A stretch of DNA of 64,000 nt from DATBGO01 sp036558005 (lineage in GTDB: Bacteria; Actinomycetota; Actinomycetes; Streptosporangiales; Streptosporangiaceae). The notes under the pieces are model-generated. The model was not told the DNA's origin. It worked only from the letters and a program-made list of their open reading frames with translations, and made no database searches. Location of the stretch: assembly GCA_036558005.1 (NCBI GenBank), contig DATBGO010000360.1, forward strand, positions 49,297-113,296, written 5' to 3'. The first letter of the stretch is position 1; each line of letters opens with the position of its first letter. Below, in pieces: positions 34,567-43,568 of this stretch. The position numbers were made by a program, and so were the translations under genes.

Positions 34567-35490
34567 TCAGCTGCCTAGCTGATTGACGCTCATCTGCTTG
34601 TACACGGGGAACCTCACTGGCGCGAGGGTGACGGCGAGATAGACGCCGCCGAAGGCCAGTGTCGTGGTGGCCAGGCCCCAGCGCGTTATGAGCAGGCCGG
34701 CGGCCAGGGCGCCGAGCGGGGTAGCGGCGAGCGACACGGCGGTGATCGTGCCGATCACCCGGATGCCGGTCAGGATCGGAGTCCTCGCGATCAGCCGGAC
34801 ACCGTCACCGAGTTCGCGTGACCACTGGCGGCCGGCCCGGCTTCGCCTGGTACCGGGTCTGCGGACCATCCTGGGAAGCCGCACCCCGAGCAGGATGAGG
34901 ACTGCTGACACCGCGAAAGTGGCCGCATCGATGAGAAGTGTCTGAGCAACGCCCAGAGTGACAACTATCAGTCCCCCGGCGGCGGCGCCGAGCGCGCTCG
35001 CGGCGCGGGATGAGCCCGCGTAGAATCCCGCGGCCCTCGGCAGCGGTATCTGGGCGTCTTTGGCCAGAGCGGGCATCATGACCATGCGCGCCGCATCACC
35101 TGGCGCATGGAGCAGGCCGGCGGCGGCCATCAGGGCACACAGTTCCCAGAAGCGCAGCGTGCCGGCGAGTTGCAGCAGCGTGATGACACCGACGGTGATG
35201 CAGCAGGCCAGGTCGGACGTGACGGTCACCAGGCGAGGTGCTACCCGGTCTATGACGGCGCCGCCAAAGAAAGCGCCGAAAACCGTCGGCGCCATAGTGC
35301 ACAGAGCGACGACCCCCGTTTTGGCGGCACTATGCGTAGTCGTCAGGACAAGCCACGGTACCCCTAGCCCGGCGATAGCGTCGCCGGAAAGAGAAACGAA
35401 TGCTGATCCGGCAAGAATCGCAAGCGAGCGATTGGCTGAGGTCAAGTAAGGGGCATTATGGGAGCTTGCTCCGGCTTGGCATTTCGGCAT
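34567..35490 (-). pseudogene. MFS exporter with internal deletion
   Basis: The frame encodes an MFS_3-type exporter: TM1 SLAILAGSAFVSLSGDAIAGL, motif A-like VIDRVAPRLVTVTSDL, GLLHAPGDAARMVMMPALA. The order of segments is normal to about residue 235 (DGVRLIARTPILTGIRVIG). It then jumps to TPLGALAAGLLITRWGLATT, which in full-length members lies about 100 residues further on. At 307 residues the protein is about a quarter shorter than usual and lacks the helices around TM8-TM10. It is probably non-functional. The ATG at 35490 is a best guess; the open frame extends further upstream opposite the sigma-factor gene without homology. Confidence 0.6.
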
Positions 35491-35649
35491 CGTGCCACGC
35501 CTTGCTGGCCGACGGCAACGGGTTAATCCTGGTGCTGGCCGTGCCGGGCCGGCCGCAGGCAGGCTGACGGCAGCCAGGCCACTGGGCCAGAAGGCCAGCG
35601 GGCTTTCTGGCCCGGCGTGGCAACCGGCATGACCCGGGGTGGCGTTGTG

Positions 35650-36189
35650 ATGGGCATGAAGACGGGCGAGGACTTCGACGACTTCGTGCGGGAACGGTCG
35701 GCGGTCCTGCTGCGAACCGCGTACGCAATGGTCGGCGACCACGGCCACGCTGAGGATCTGCTGCAAACAGCTCTGCTGCGCACCGCGCGGCGGTGGGCCG
35801 CGGCCCGCGACGCGCCTGAGGCTTACGCCCGGCGGGTGCTGGTGAACCTGTGCCGGGACCGGGTGCGCTGGCTGCGGCGGCGACCCCGGGAGAGCCTGCT
35901 GGCCGAGGGAGCCGAGCCCTCTGGCGTGGTGGATGAGCTCGCCGAGCAGGTCGGCCAGCGGCGCTTCGTCATCCAGGCGCTGATGCGGCTGCCCGCGGGT
36001 CAGCGCCACGTCGTGGTGCTGCGGTTCCTGGAGGATCTGTCCGTAGCCGAGACCGCTGACCTGCTCGGTATCTCCCAGGGGACGGTGAAGTCCTACACCT
36101 CCCGTGCCTTGTCCGCGCTTCGCGTCACCCTCAACGACCTTGCCGCGGCCAGCGGCTGCGGCGCACCGGAGGTATTTCATGCTTACTGA
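35650..36189 (+). CDS. SigE-family ECF-type RNA polymerase sigma factor
   Basis: The 179-residue protein has region 2 (FDDFVRERSAVLLRTAYAMVGDHGHAEDLLQTALLRTARRW, about residues 9-50) and region 4 (LPAGQRHVVVLRFLEDLSVAETADLLGISQGTVKSYTSRAL, about 120-160). This is the actinobacterial SigE70 type with the LRTAYxLxGD pattern. It overlaps the next gene, a likely anti-sigma partner, by 11 nt. ATG 35650 gives the usual short N-terminus; upstream in-frame starts add residues unlike the family. Confidence 0.92.
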   Translation: MGMKTGEDFDDFVRERSAVLLRTAYAMVGDHGHAEDLLQTALLRTARRWAAARDAPEAYARRVLVNLCRDRVRWLRRRPRESLLAEGAEPSGVVDELAEQVGQRRFVIQALMRLPAGQRHVVVLRFLEDLSVAETADLLGISQGTVKSYTSRALSALRVTLNDLAAASGCGAPEVFHAY

Positions 36190-37237
36190 GGATCAGCTCG
36201 CTGAGCAGCTGGGTGCCCAGCTGCGCCGCGAGACGTCATCGATAGAGCCGCGCCCTGACCTGCTCGCTAGCCTGCGCCGCCGGCGGGCCCGGCGGTCGCT
36301 CGCCGCCCGGGCAGGCATGGTGGCCGTCCCGGCAGCTGCCGCCGCGGCCGCGGTGGCGATGGTCGTGTCAGCTGGCGGCGGCAGCGCGGCGGTAACAGGG
36401 AAGTCCGCGGTGCTCACCGCCGCGACGGTTCAGCGGATGGCCAGCCATTCGCGGCTGGCACTGGCGCGGTCCGGGCGGGCCAAGATCTCCTACCGGCTGG
36501 CTTACAACGGCGACTGGCAGGGCTCCGGCACGGACAGCATCAGCTTCGCCGGGAAGAACTGGAATGACGTGATCTCGCAGACGTCCCCGGTTGGCAACGG
36601 CCGGTCCTTGCGTGCCAAGCCCACGATCAACCGCATCGTCAACGGCCAGTTCTACCTGTACACGCAGGGCGCGGACGGGAAGGAGCGGTGGTACCGCGAG
36701 ATCAGCCAGGCCGGGCCCCCCAGCGTGCGCATCCCCGACCCGCGGACCTTGTTCGGCTTGCTTGATCCGTCCGCCAGCTTCAAGGTCACCGGCCACAAGG
36801 TGGCCGGCGGGGTCCGGCTGACCGGTCTGACCGCCACGAAGCAACCCCAGTTGCGCGCCCTGACCTGGCTGCCCGGCGTGCAACCGGGAGGGCACGTGGC
36901 GTTCCTGACGGTGTGGGTGGACCGGCAGGGCGTCGTGCATCAGATCTCGCTGCGGACGGCGCAGAACGTTACCGTGAACCCCGTCTACTTCAAGATGTCC
37001 GCGGGCGGCCGCGTTGAGGTTGTCGTGCCGAACAGGACCTACCTGAAGGAGGCCAGGACCCTGGCCAGGAAGCTGCGAGCGACCCAGCACGCGACGGCCG
37101 GCATCGACTCCAGCCTGTCCGCCACCGTGCATCACTACTTTGAGGTCTCAACGGTGTCAGTGACGTTCAGTGCCTTCGGCGAGCCGCAGGTCATCACGGT
37201 ACCGAAGCACGCCACCCCGCAGCACGGCCGGGGCTGA
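36179..37237 (+). CDS. Membrane-anchored protein coupled to sigma factor, probable anti-sigma partner
   Basis: The 352-residue protein has a cytoplasmic head (LTEDQLAEQLGAQLRRE), a single TM around residues 45-62 (MVAVPAAAAAAAVAMVVSAG) and a 280-residue extracytoplasmic domain without recognised family motifs (SRLALARSGRAKISYRLAYNGD). GGAGG precedes ATG 36179. The 11-nt overlap with the sigma gene implies coupled translation, which is the usual arrangement for a cognate anti-sigma factor, although the classical zinc anti-sigma motif (HxxxCxxC) is absent. A strong terminator follows. Confidence 0.7.
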   Translation: MLTEDQLAEQLGAQLRRETSSIEPRPDLLASLRRRRARRSLAARAGMVAVPAAAAAAAVAMVVSAGGGSAAVTGKSAVLTAATVQRMASHSRLALARSGRAKISYRLAYNGDWQGSGTDSISFAGKNWNDVISQTSPVGNGRSLRAKPTINRIVNGQFYLYTQGADGKERWYREISQAGPPSVRIPDPRTLFGLLDPSASFKVTGHKVAGGVRLTGLTATKQPQLRALTWLPGVQPGGHVAFLTVWVDRQGVVHQISLRTAQNVTVNPVYFKMSAGGRVEVVVPNRTYLKEARTLARKLRATQHATAGIDSSLSATVHHYFEVSTVSVTFSAFGEPQVITVPKHATPQHGRG

Positions 37238-37257
37238 CCCCGCCAGCGCCCAACCGC

Positions 37258-37297
37258 AGGCCGCTCACGCTGATCCCATGGTCAGCGTGAGCGGCCT
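37258..37297 (+). terminator. 16-bp hairpin terminator after the sigma/anti-sigma operon
   Basis: Perfect 16-bp stem (AGGCCGCTCACGCTGA with its complement, 37258-37273 and 37282-37297) and an 8-nt loop TCCCATGG, followed by GATTGTG. It starts 20 nt after the stop codon. Confidence 0.8.
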
Positions 37298-37354
37298 GAT
37301 TGTGTCCGATGTTGCGGGCCATCACCGGCACAGGCTGCATTAGCCGGATAGCTT

Positions 37355-37954
37355 GTGCCGGTGATCATCTGGCTCAACGGCGGTTTCGGAGCGGGCAAGA
37401 CGACGCTGGCGGAGGAACTGCACCGGCGGCTCCCGGACGCGGTGGTGTATGACCCGGAGGACGTCGGCCTCATGCTGTGGAAGTGGATGCGGCCCAACGA
37501 CGATTTCCAGCACCTGCCGAGCTGGCGGGAACTGGTCGTCGCGACGGCGCTGTCGCTGCGCAGGCACCACGCGGAGACGCTCATCGTCCCGATGTCGCTG
37601 ATCCGCGACGCCTACCGGGCTGAGATCCTCGGCGGCCTGGCCGACGCGGGCGAGGATGTCCTGCACGTGTTCCTGGAAGCGGACGCCGGCGTGCTCCGGG
37701 AGCGGCTCAATTCCCGCGTGACTCACCCCGGCAGGAAGTGGGACCAGGCCGCCCGCGAGCTCGGCATGACTGGCGTGGATGAGATGGTGGCTGCCGCTTC
37801 CCGCCAGCCGGGCGGGACACTCTTGCTGCGCTCGGACAGGCTGACCCCGGCCGAACTGGCCGACGAGGTGCTGGCCAGGGCCGACTTGCGGCAGGCTCAC
37901 GGAGACGGCAAGTGGATGCGACAGGCAAGTTCGCCGGGCTCACAGGAAACCTAG
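37355..37954 (+). CDS. P-loop ATPase/kinase, TmrB-like
   Basis: The 199-residue protein begins with IIWLNGGFGAGKTTLAEEL (Walker A GGFGAGKTT), followed by VVYDPEDVGLMLW. This pairing is the hallmark of TmrB-like ATP-binding proteins; Bacillus TmrB confers tunicamycin resistance. A lid segment RVTHPGRKWD with basic residues follows near 130. GTG 37355 or GTG 37361 could be the start; no ribosome site is seen, so a leaderless mRNA is possible. Whether it gives antibiotic resistance or phosphorylates another small molecule is unknown. Confidence 0.78.
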   Translation: MPVIIWLNGGFGAGKTTLAEELHRRLPDAVVYDPEDVGLMLWKWMRPNDDFQHLPSWRELVVATALSLRRHHAETLIVPMSLIRDAYRAEILGGLADAGEDVLHVFLEADAGVLRERLNSRVTHPGRKWDQAARELGMTGVDEMVAAASRQPGGTLLLRSDRLTPAELADEVLARADLRQAHGDGKWMRQASSPGSQET

Positions 37955-38058
37955 CGGTGTGTCGCATTGCATGCGGAGCCCTTCGTGAGCAGCCCAACAG
38001 CAACCCGGATCGCGACCCGCTACGTCCGGGCGCTGGGCAAAGTACCAGCTCAGAGGGG

Positions 38059-38130
38059 TGGGGCGCCTGGGGCTCGAACCCAGAACCCACGGATTAAAAG
38101 TCCGCTGCTCTACCATTGAGCTAACGCCCC
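38059..38130 (-). tRNA. tRNA-Lys (anticodon TTT)
   Basis: Full cloverleaf on the minus strand: acceptor GGGGCGT/ACGCCCC-type pairing, D-arm AGCTCAATGGTAGAGC, anticodon loop CTTTTAA, T-arm CTGGGTTCGAGCCCCAG. The discriminator is A and CCA is not encoded. 72 nt. Confidence 0.96.
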
Positions 38131-38305
38131 GTGGCCCGCGGCGCGAGGCCGGCGGCCACCCCACGAAGCGTACCCAGTCGCTTCGGGTGGCTGCTCGCGA
38201 CTCCTGGCCTGACGTCCGGGCCATCCTGGCGGCCGGGCAACCTGGAGGTCAGCGCGGGCGGGGAGGGCATGGCGATCAGGATCGCGCGGGGTGCTTCACC
38301 AGGCA

Positions 38306-41300
38306 TTATTCCCTGACGTACACATAGATGTAGCCGGTATTGAGTGCCCAGTCGCGGGCGGTATCGCTGAGCACGGCGCGGCGGTAGCCTGTGGGCGCCG
38401 CGTCGTCGTGCCGGTACCACGTCTCGGTCCCGGGGAGTTTCCCGTACGACGTGTAGTGACCACGGCGCATCGAGTCGCCGGAGTGGCGCACGACGTGCTG
38501 CAGGCGGTAGGTGGGCCTGTTGCCTTTGAGGGAGGTCTTCAGCGCCGGGGTGAGGCATTCCTCGGGGATCTCTAGCGGATCATTCGCCAGCACGGGCGTC
38601 ATGATCTTCCCGTACGCGTCGAAACGCTTCAGGATGAGCGTGAGCACGCGGGGCAGCGCGACGAACTGCATCCGCTTGTGATGCGGGGTCTCGGGAGTGC
38701 CCCGCTGCACGGTCGCGGCCGCGGAGAACTCCCTCAGTGCCCCGGCCATGGTGTGGACCGTCGATTCGATCCGCAGCATCACGACGGGGTCCTCGGTGAT
38801 GTTCGGCGGGTCGGGCAGGCCGCCGAACGCCAGTTTCCCGCCGGCCACTGGCTTTCCGCCGGGCGGCGGCTTACCAGCGTTCACTGGCGTGAACGTAGTC
38901 TCGATCAAGGACAGCATGTCATTTGACGGGCGGAGCAGGGCGAGCACCCGGATGAGCACCTCGGAGGCGTCCTGCTGGAGGCCGAAGGCATTCCCCGCCG
39001 CCGTCGCCTTGACCGCCTCCGCGGCCGCCTGCTTGGCCAGGTCGCCCTTTGCTGTCGTCTTGGCTTCCTTTGCTGTCAGGGGTGGCGGCGCCGGCTTTCC
39101 GCCTGATTTCTTCTCTGGCTTCGGGACGTGCTTGCCGGGTGGCTGCTCGGCGGGTGTCTTACCAGGTTGCGAAGCTGTCATTTTCTTAACCGGTGTGGTC
39201 GGCTTGAGCGATTTGCTGGGCGTGACCGGCGTGACCGGCTTGGGCAGCGGGTTCTTGGGCGTGACCGGCGTGGTCGGCTTGGGCAGCGACTTCTTGGGCG
39301 TGACCGGGGTGCCGTGCTGGGTAGCCAGCGGATTCGCGGGCTGGGTTGCCGAGGTCGTCGCGGCTGGCTCGTTCGCTGCCGTGCGCCTGCGCGCGGTCAG
39401 CACGCCCCCGAGACCGTCGAGGTTGCCCATGAACTTTTCCATGTCATCGGCCGTGATCGTGTCCTTCGGGTCCCGGAGCCGGGCGACGAGTGTGGCCAGG
39501 CCGCTGTGCGTCTGGAAAGCGAGGCCAGGCTTTGTGCCGGGCTTGTGCTTCGGGTCCAGGAGATTCCTGAAGACGTCGTGGCTCGCGAACACGTGGATGA
39601 GCGCCGCCAGGTAGCAGGAGTTGCTCACGTTCACCGTCTGGCCCGTGGGCCAGTTGACCTCTGGCGCATCGACCTCCATCGTCTGCGCTCCCAGCTCAGC
39701 GATATCCTCGTCCTGGAACATGTCCGTGTCGCCACCCAGCGTGATGGCTATGGCCGGCGCGGACTCCTGCGCTGACTGCTTGCCCTGACCTGTCCCCTTC
39801 GGCACTTCCTCACCGAAGTCGCTCGTGTAGAACGGATGCCTCCAGCGTCCGAGCCGCTTAAGCGCCTCTTGCTGCTCCGCACTGCCTGCCTGCCGCACGC
39901 CCAGGATGCTTCTCCTGAGTGCCGTGACCCGGTCGCGCAGGTCCAGCACGATCCAGCTGGGGCCGGCAAGCGGTCGCTGCAGGATCTTCTTGATCGCGTC
40001 GATCTGTGCCTCAACCGTCGGGCCGGTGGCTTGCAGCGGGCCCAGCTTCTTCCTGATGTCGTTCCATTCGGTTTCATTGGCCTCCACGGCTTCCTTTTCG
40101 GCGCTCGGACCCATGTCGAACGCGCGATAGGGGTCAAGATCGAAGGCCGTGGTCGACCCGAGCATCGCCACCGGGCTGTGGTCGCTGATCTTCCAGTAGG
40201 TCCTTGTCGCCCGCAGTTCGCTGTCGTCGACGGGCTTGAGCCTGGCTGTCTCGGGGGTCACGATGCCGCTGCGGGTGGTCTTCCAGTAGTCGTTGACGAC
40301 GAAGAGATCGGCTAGCTGCATCTTGTTATCGCCCCGGCCGTGCTCCTTAGGGTTAGTCGGGCTGCCGGCATCCACGATCCGGTAGCCCAGCGGCTCAAGT
40401 GCCCGCTGCATGGTGAGCAAGGGTTCCTTGCCCTTGAACGTGCTCTTGGCGGACCGCTCGTAGTTGCGGACTATGTCGGCTTCCCTGATGTCCCCGGCGG
40501 CTTGGGTCGAACTCCAGCTGACATCCATGTCCCCCATTCCTGGCGCGAAAAGTTCCAGGGCGTCGGCCTTGACCAGGTTGTCTTGCTTGGCCAGCTCATT
40601 GATCCCGGGAGTAATGATTTCGCAATAGGTTTCCCAGGCAAGCGGGCCGAAAATGCGGCCGCGGTGGCGTTGTACTCCCCTAGCCTTCGGTTTCGGGTAC
40701 TTTTCCCTGACATTTTTCAGCAGCTCAGGCGTGCGTTCAGCCCTGGCGGCCTCGAGGTAGACGTTGCGGGCAAAGTTTGAAGCCTTGACATAGCCAAGCA
40801 GGCCTTTATTCCCGGCTTTGATCTCCTCCATTTGCGGGTCGGTCGGAGCGTTCACGATCCCTTCCGCGGGAATGTAGAAGTCACCGCCGACCAGCAGCGG
40901 GATCTTGAAGTACTGGGCAAGCTTGTTGAGATTGTGCAGCGGGGCCTGGATCTGGGGCCAGATGTCGGTCCGGTTCAGGTCCTTGCCAGCTGGGGTGGTG
41001 TGCAGGACACCGGCCCAGAACTCCTGTGTGCCCTGCTTGTACCGGTGCACCACGATGCCGCGGAAGGTGTTGGCTGCCTTGTCCCACCCGATCGCGCTGT
41101 TCGTAGCTCCCTGCTGTACCGCGAAACGGCCGTCGGTGCTGACATAGAACGTCCCGATGGGGGTCAGCGCCTGGTTGCCGCTGGCACGGTGCACCGCCGG
41201 GTAGTACTCGTACTGCCTGCCGACGAGTTGCTCACCTTGCAGTTGACCCTTGGCGAGCATGATCGGGCCCGTGCTCACGCCGACCCTGCCCCCGCTGCGC

Positions 41301-43375
41301 TCGGCCGCCGATTCCAGGTTCGTGATACCGAGGTTCATCTCGTTGATCAGCACCAGGTTCACCGCGGAATTCTGGAAAAACTTCCTGGTGGCCAGGTCGA
41401 TCACCGCGCCCCGTTTTACGGCACCTACCGCGGCTTCAAGGTTAGCGACTGAAAGCACCCGCAGGAGTTCATCAATTGCCTCGCCGATAAGGTCAGCCTG
41501 GCCTTCGCTGACTTGGCCGCGGACGGTTTCGCGGGCGGTCGCCTTCTCATCGATGCTGGTACCGCCTCTGACCAGAACGGTCAGGAGCCGCTTGAGCCGC
41601 TTCCAGACCCGGGCCAGTGCCCGGATACGTTCGAGCTGGCTCGCGCGCGCCTCGATAGATGACTTGCCGCCATCTTTCACCCGTTCGGTCATTGCCTCGA
41701 CCGCGGGCATGAGCACGGAGGCGAGGTCAAGCTTCCGGAGCTCGTAGATATCCCGGCCGAGCTGACTGATTTCCCTGCGGGTTTCGCTGTGCTGGCCCGG
41801 TTCCCGGTCGAGTTCGGCTATCACGTTTTCGATGGCCTCGGCGACTGGATCGGCAACGTCTCCGAGGACCTCCTGCAGCACGGCCATTTCCTTGATGAGG
41901 GCCTGAGCTTCCTCCTCGGTCAGCATGGCTTCGTCGTCCCCGGCGGCGACGTCCTCGTCGACATCGTCGTCATCATCACCGGCCTTGAGGTGATTGATGT
42001 TCCAGACCACGACGCCGACCGACACCTGCTCCGGTTCCCTGTTGGTCGTCAGCCCCTGACCTGCGAGGTATTCCGCCATCTCCTTCGGGCTGCGGTACCC
42101 GGTAGGGACCGCGGTGCCCTGGGCCGGCTGCTCTGCCGTCGTCTCGGCTTCGCTTGCCGCGCCGGTTTGCTGTGACATGACCAGTGGCTGAGATTTGGCC
42201 CGGCTCCTGCCGACCTGCTTGGCGGCGACGCCGGTCCGGAGCACGTCCCCCCGCGAACTGGTACGCCGCCGCTTGGTGTGCGGTTCGGGGGAGTCATCGC
42301 GCTCCCGCTTGAGATTCTGCCCGGGGACATAGCTGGGGTCGTCGCCCTCGCTGTCGTGCTCAGATTCCGATTCCGATTCCGAGTAGTAGGTCCTGGTCTT
42401 CTTCTTCTTCTTCTTGGACGTGTCCTTGGTGCGGGCTCGCTGGACGAGCGGGCTGGCGCTGGCTGCGCCGCTGCCGCCGGTCTGCTGCACCACATGCACC
42501 AGTTCATGAGCGAGCACTTCACGGCCGGCGTCGCTGGCCGGGTCGTACTCACCGCGGCGGAAGAAAATGTCCTGGCCGGTGGTGAACGCGCTCGACCCGA
42601 GCTGGCGGTTGAGGCCGTCAGCGCTCGGGTCAGTGTGGACCCGGACAGCCGCCAGCCCGGTGCCGAGGCCGCGCTCGAAACGCCGCCGCACGGTCGCGGG
42701 CAGCGGCCGGCCCTGGCCGCGAGCGCCGAGGATGAGCTGCTGGGCCGCCGGGCCGACGCCGCCACCGGCGGTGCCGCCAGTACCGTCGGCGGGTGCGGCC
42801 CGACTGCGGGCGATCGGCGCGGTCGCGGTCGTGGCGGTGCGGCTGATGCGGGTACTGCGGGCGGCGCTGGCAGGCCGGCGCTCGCGGCCTGGCACCGGGA
42901 CTGGGCTGGCGTGGCCGCTGGCCAGGTCCTCAGCCAGCCGGTCAGCCTCCCGCTCGTACCGGTCGCCTGGCCGGCCGAGCCGCAGCGCGGGCTGGGCGGC
43001 TAGTGCCGGGCCGGGCGCTGGCGCTCGCTGCGGCCGCTGCCCAGGCTGGCCGAGGACCTGCGGCGGCGATGCTCCGAGCAGCCGCTGCACGTAGCGGTTG
43101 CCGTGCGCACGCTGCAGCCGCAGCAGGCCGGCGGCCAGCGGATGACCCGTCCCGGCCAGGCCAGCAGGCCCGCCGCGGCCGCCAGGACCGCCGGGAACCC
43201 CCCGGCCGGCCTGGCCGCTGCCGCTCGCCGTGCCGTAGCCGGCTAGCCCGCTCGTGGCGGCGCGGCGAGCCGCCGCGGCCAGGTCACGGCCGGCCGGCCC
43301 GGCAGCGCTCGCCCGCCCGGCCGGTCCTGGCCCGGCTTCGGGCTCGACCCTGGCCGCCAGCCGCCCCTGACTCAC
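38306..43375 (-). CDS. DUF4157 / endonuclease-exonuclease-phosphatase-like / ubiquitin-specific protease multidomain protein (putative secreted effector)
   Basis: 1689 residues. About 80-300: the LQRAHGNRYVQRLL lead and DUF4157 with HELVH (290-294), the marker module of toxins linked to contractile injection systems. 318-375: basic/acidic tract with six Lys (321-326), SESESESE and KRRR, like nuclear localisation signals. 450-1070: endonuclease/exonuclease/phosphatase-like domain with WNIN (458-461), Glu679, LHTTP (His792), GGDFY (830-834; the usual Asn is Tyr) and SDH (1064-1066), interrupted by a coiled-coil insert. 1245-1689: USP protease with SNSCY (Cys1254), QQDASE (1467-1472), PRVLTLILKRFD, RGHYTSYGK (His1640) and WYRHDD (Asp1657). 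USPs cleave ubiquitin, which this host lacks, so a eukaryotic target is inferred. GTG start 43375 has only a weak ribosome site. Confidence 0.88.
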   Translation of the reverse strand: MSQGRLAARVEPEAGPGPAGRASAAGPAGRDLAAAARRAATSGLAGYGTASGSGQAGRGVPGGPGGRGGPAGLAGTGHPLAAGLLRLQRAHGNRYVQRLLGASPPQVLGQPGQRPQRAPAPGPALAAQPALRLGRPGDRYEREADRLAEDLASGHASPVPVPGRERRPASAARSTRISRTATTATAPIARSRAAPADGTGGTAGGGVGPAAQQLILGARGQGRPLPATVRRRFERGLGTGLAAVRVHTDPSADGLNRQLGSSAFTTGQDIFFRRGEYDPASDAGREVLAHELVHVVQQTGGSGAASASPLVQRARTKDTSKKKKKKTRTYYSESESESEHDSEGDDPSYVPGQNLKRERDDSPEPHTKRRRTSSRGDVLRTGVAAKQVGRSRAKSQPLVMSQQTGAASEAETTAEQPAQGTAVPTGYRSPKEMAEYLAGQGLTTNREPEQVSVGVVVWNINHLKAGDDDDDVDEDVAAGDDEAMLTEEEAQALIKEMAVLQEVLGDVADPVAEAIENVIAELDREPGQHSETRREISQLGRDIYELRKLDLASVLMPAVEAMTERVKDGGKSSIEARASQLERIRALARVWKRLKRLLTVLVRGGTSIDEKATARETVRGQVSEGQADLIGEAIDELLRVLSVANLEAAVGAVKRGAVIDLATRKFFQNSAVNLVLINEMNLGITNLESAAERSGGRVGVSTGPIMLAKGQLQGEQLVGRQYEYYPAVHRASGNQALTPIGTFYVSTDGRFAVQQGATNSAIGWDKAANTFRGIVVHRYKQGTQEFWAGVLHTTPAGKDLNRTDIWPQIQAPLHNLNKLAQYFKIPLLVGGDFYIPAEGIVNAPTDPQMEEIKAGNKGLLGYVKASNFARNVYLEAARAERTPELLKNVREKYPKPKARGVQRHRGRIFGPLAWETYCEIITPGINELAKQDNLVKADALELFAPGMGDMDVSWSSTQAAGDIREADIVRNYERSAKSTFKGKEPLLTMQRALEPLGYRIVDAGSPTNPKEHGRGDNKMQLADLFVVNDYWKTTRSGIVTPETARLKPVDDSELRATRTYWKISDHSPVAMLGSTTAFDLDPYRAFDMGPSAEKEAVEANETEWNDIRKKLGPLQATGPTVEAQIDAIKKILQRPLAGPSWIVLDLRDRVTALRRSILGVRQAGSAEQQEALKRLGRWRHPFYTSDFGEEVPKGTGQGKQSAQESAPAIAITLGGDTDMFQDEDIAELGAQTMEVDAPEVNWPTGQTVNVSNSCYLAALIHVFASHDVFRNLLDPKHKPGTKPGLAFQTHSGLATLVARLRDPKDTITADDMEKFMGNLDGLGGVLTARRRTAANEPAATTSATQPANPLATQHGTPVTPKKSLPKPTTPVTPKNPLPKPVTPVTPSKSLKPTTPVKKMTASQPGKTPAEQPPGKHVPKPEKKSGGKPAPPPLTAKEAKTTAKGDLAKQAAAEAVKATAAGNAFGLQQDASEVLIRVLALLRPSNDMLSLIETTFTPVNAGKPPPGGKPVAGGKLAFGGLPDPPNITEDPVVMLRIESTVHTMAGALREFSAAATVQRGTPETPHHKRMQFVALPRVLTLILKRFDAYGKIMTPVLANDPLEIPEECLTPALKTSLKGNRPTYRLQHVVRHSGDSMRRGHYTSYGKLPGTETWYRHDDAAPTGYRRAVLSDTARDWALNTGYIYVYVRE
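39222..39299 (-). repeat. Two 39-bp tandem repeats encoding a Pro/Thr/Lys linker
   Basis: Units 39222-39260 and 39261-39299 differ at few bases and encode the 13-residue TPVTPK[KN][SP]LPKP[TV]. Partial units flank them. They lie inside an insertion of the USP domain between the Cys box and the QQDA box, and form a probably flexible linker. Confidence 0.8.
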
Positions 43376-43568
43376 CGGAGCCCGCCAGCACCGTCGTTCC
43401 TTCCCATCACGCCCCCCGTCCGCCGCCCGGCTCGCCCTATTTGATTCTGGCTAGCCCCATTCACCGTGTCCAGGGACGGACAATCACCGGCGGGCAGGCG
43501 GCGGCGGTGATCTGGGTGCGCCGCACGCGAGCTGACGGCCTGGCGGGGGAGTCGGGTAACGTCCGACC

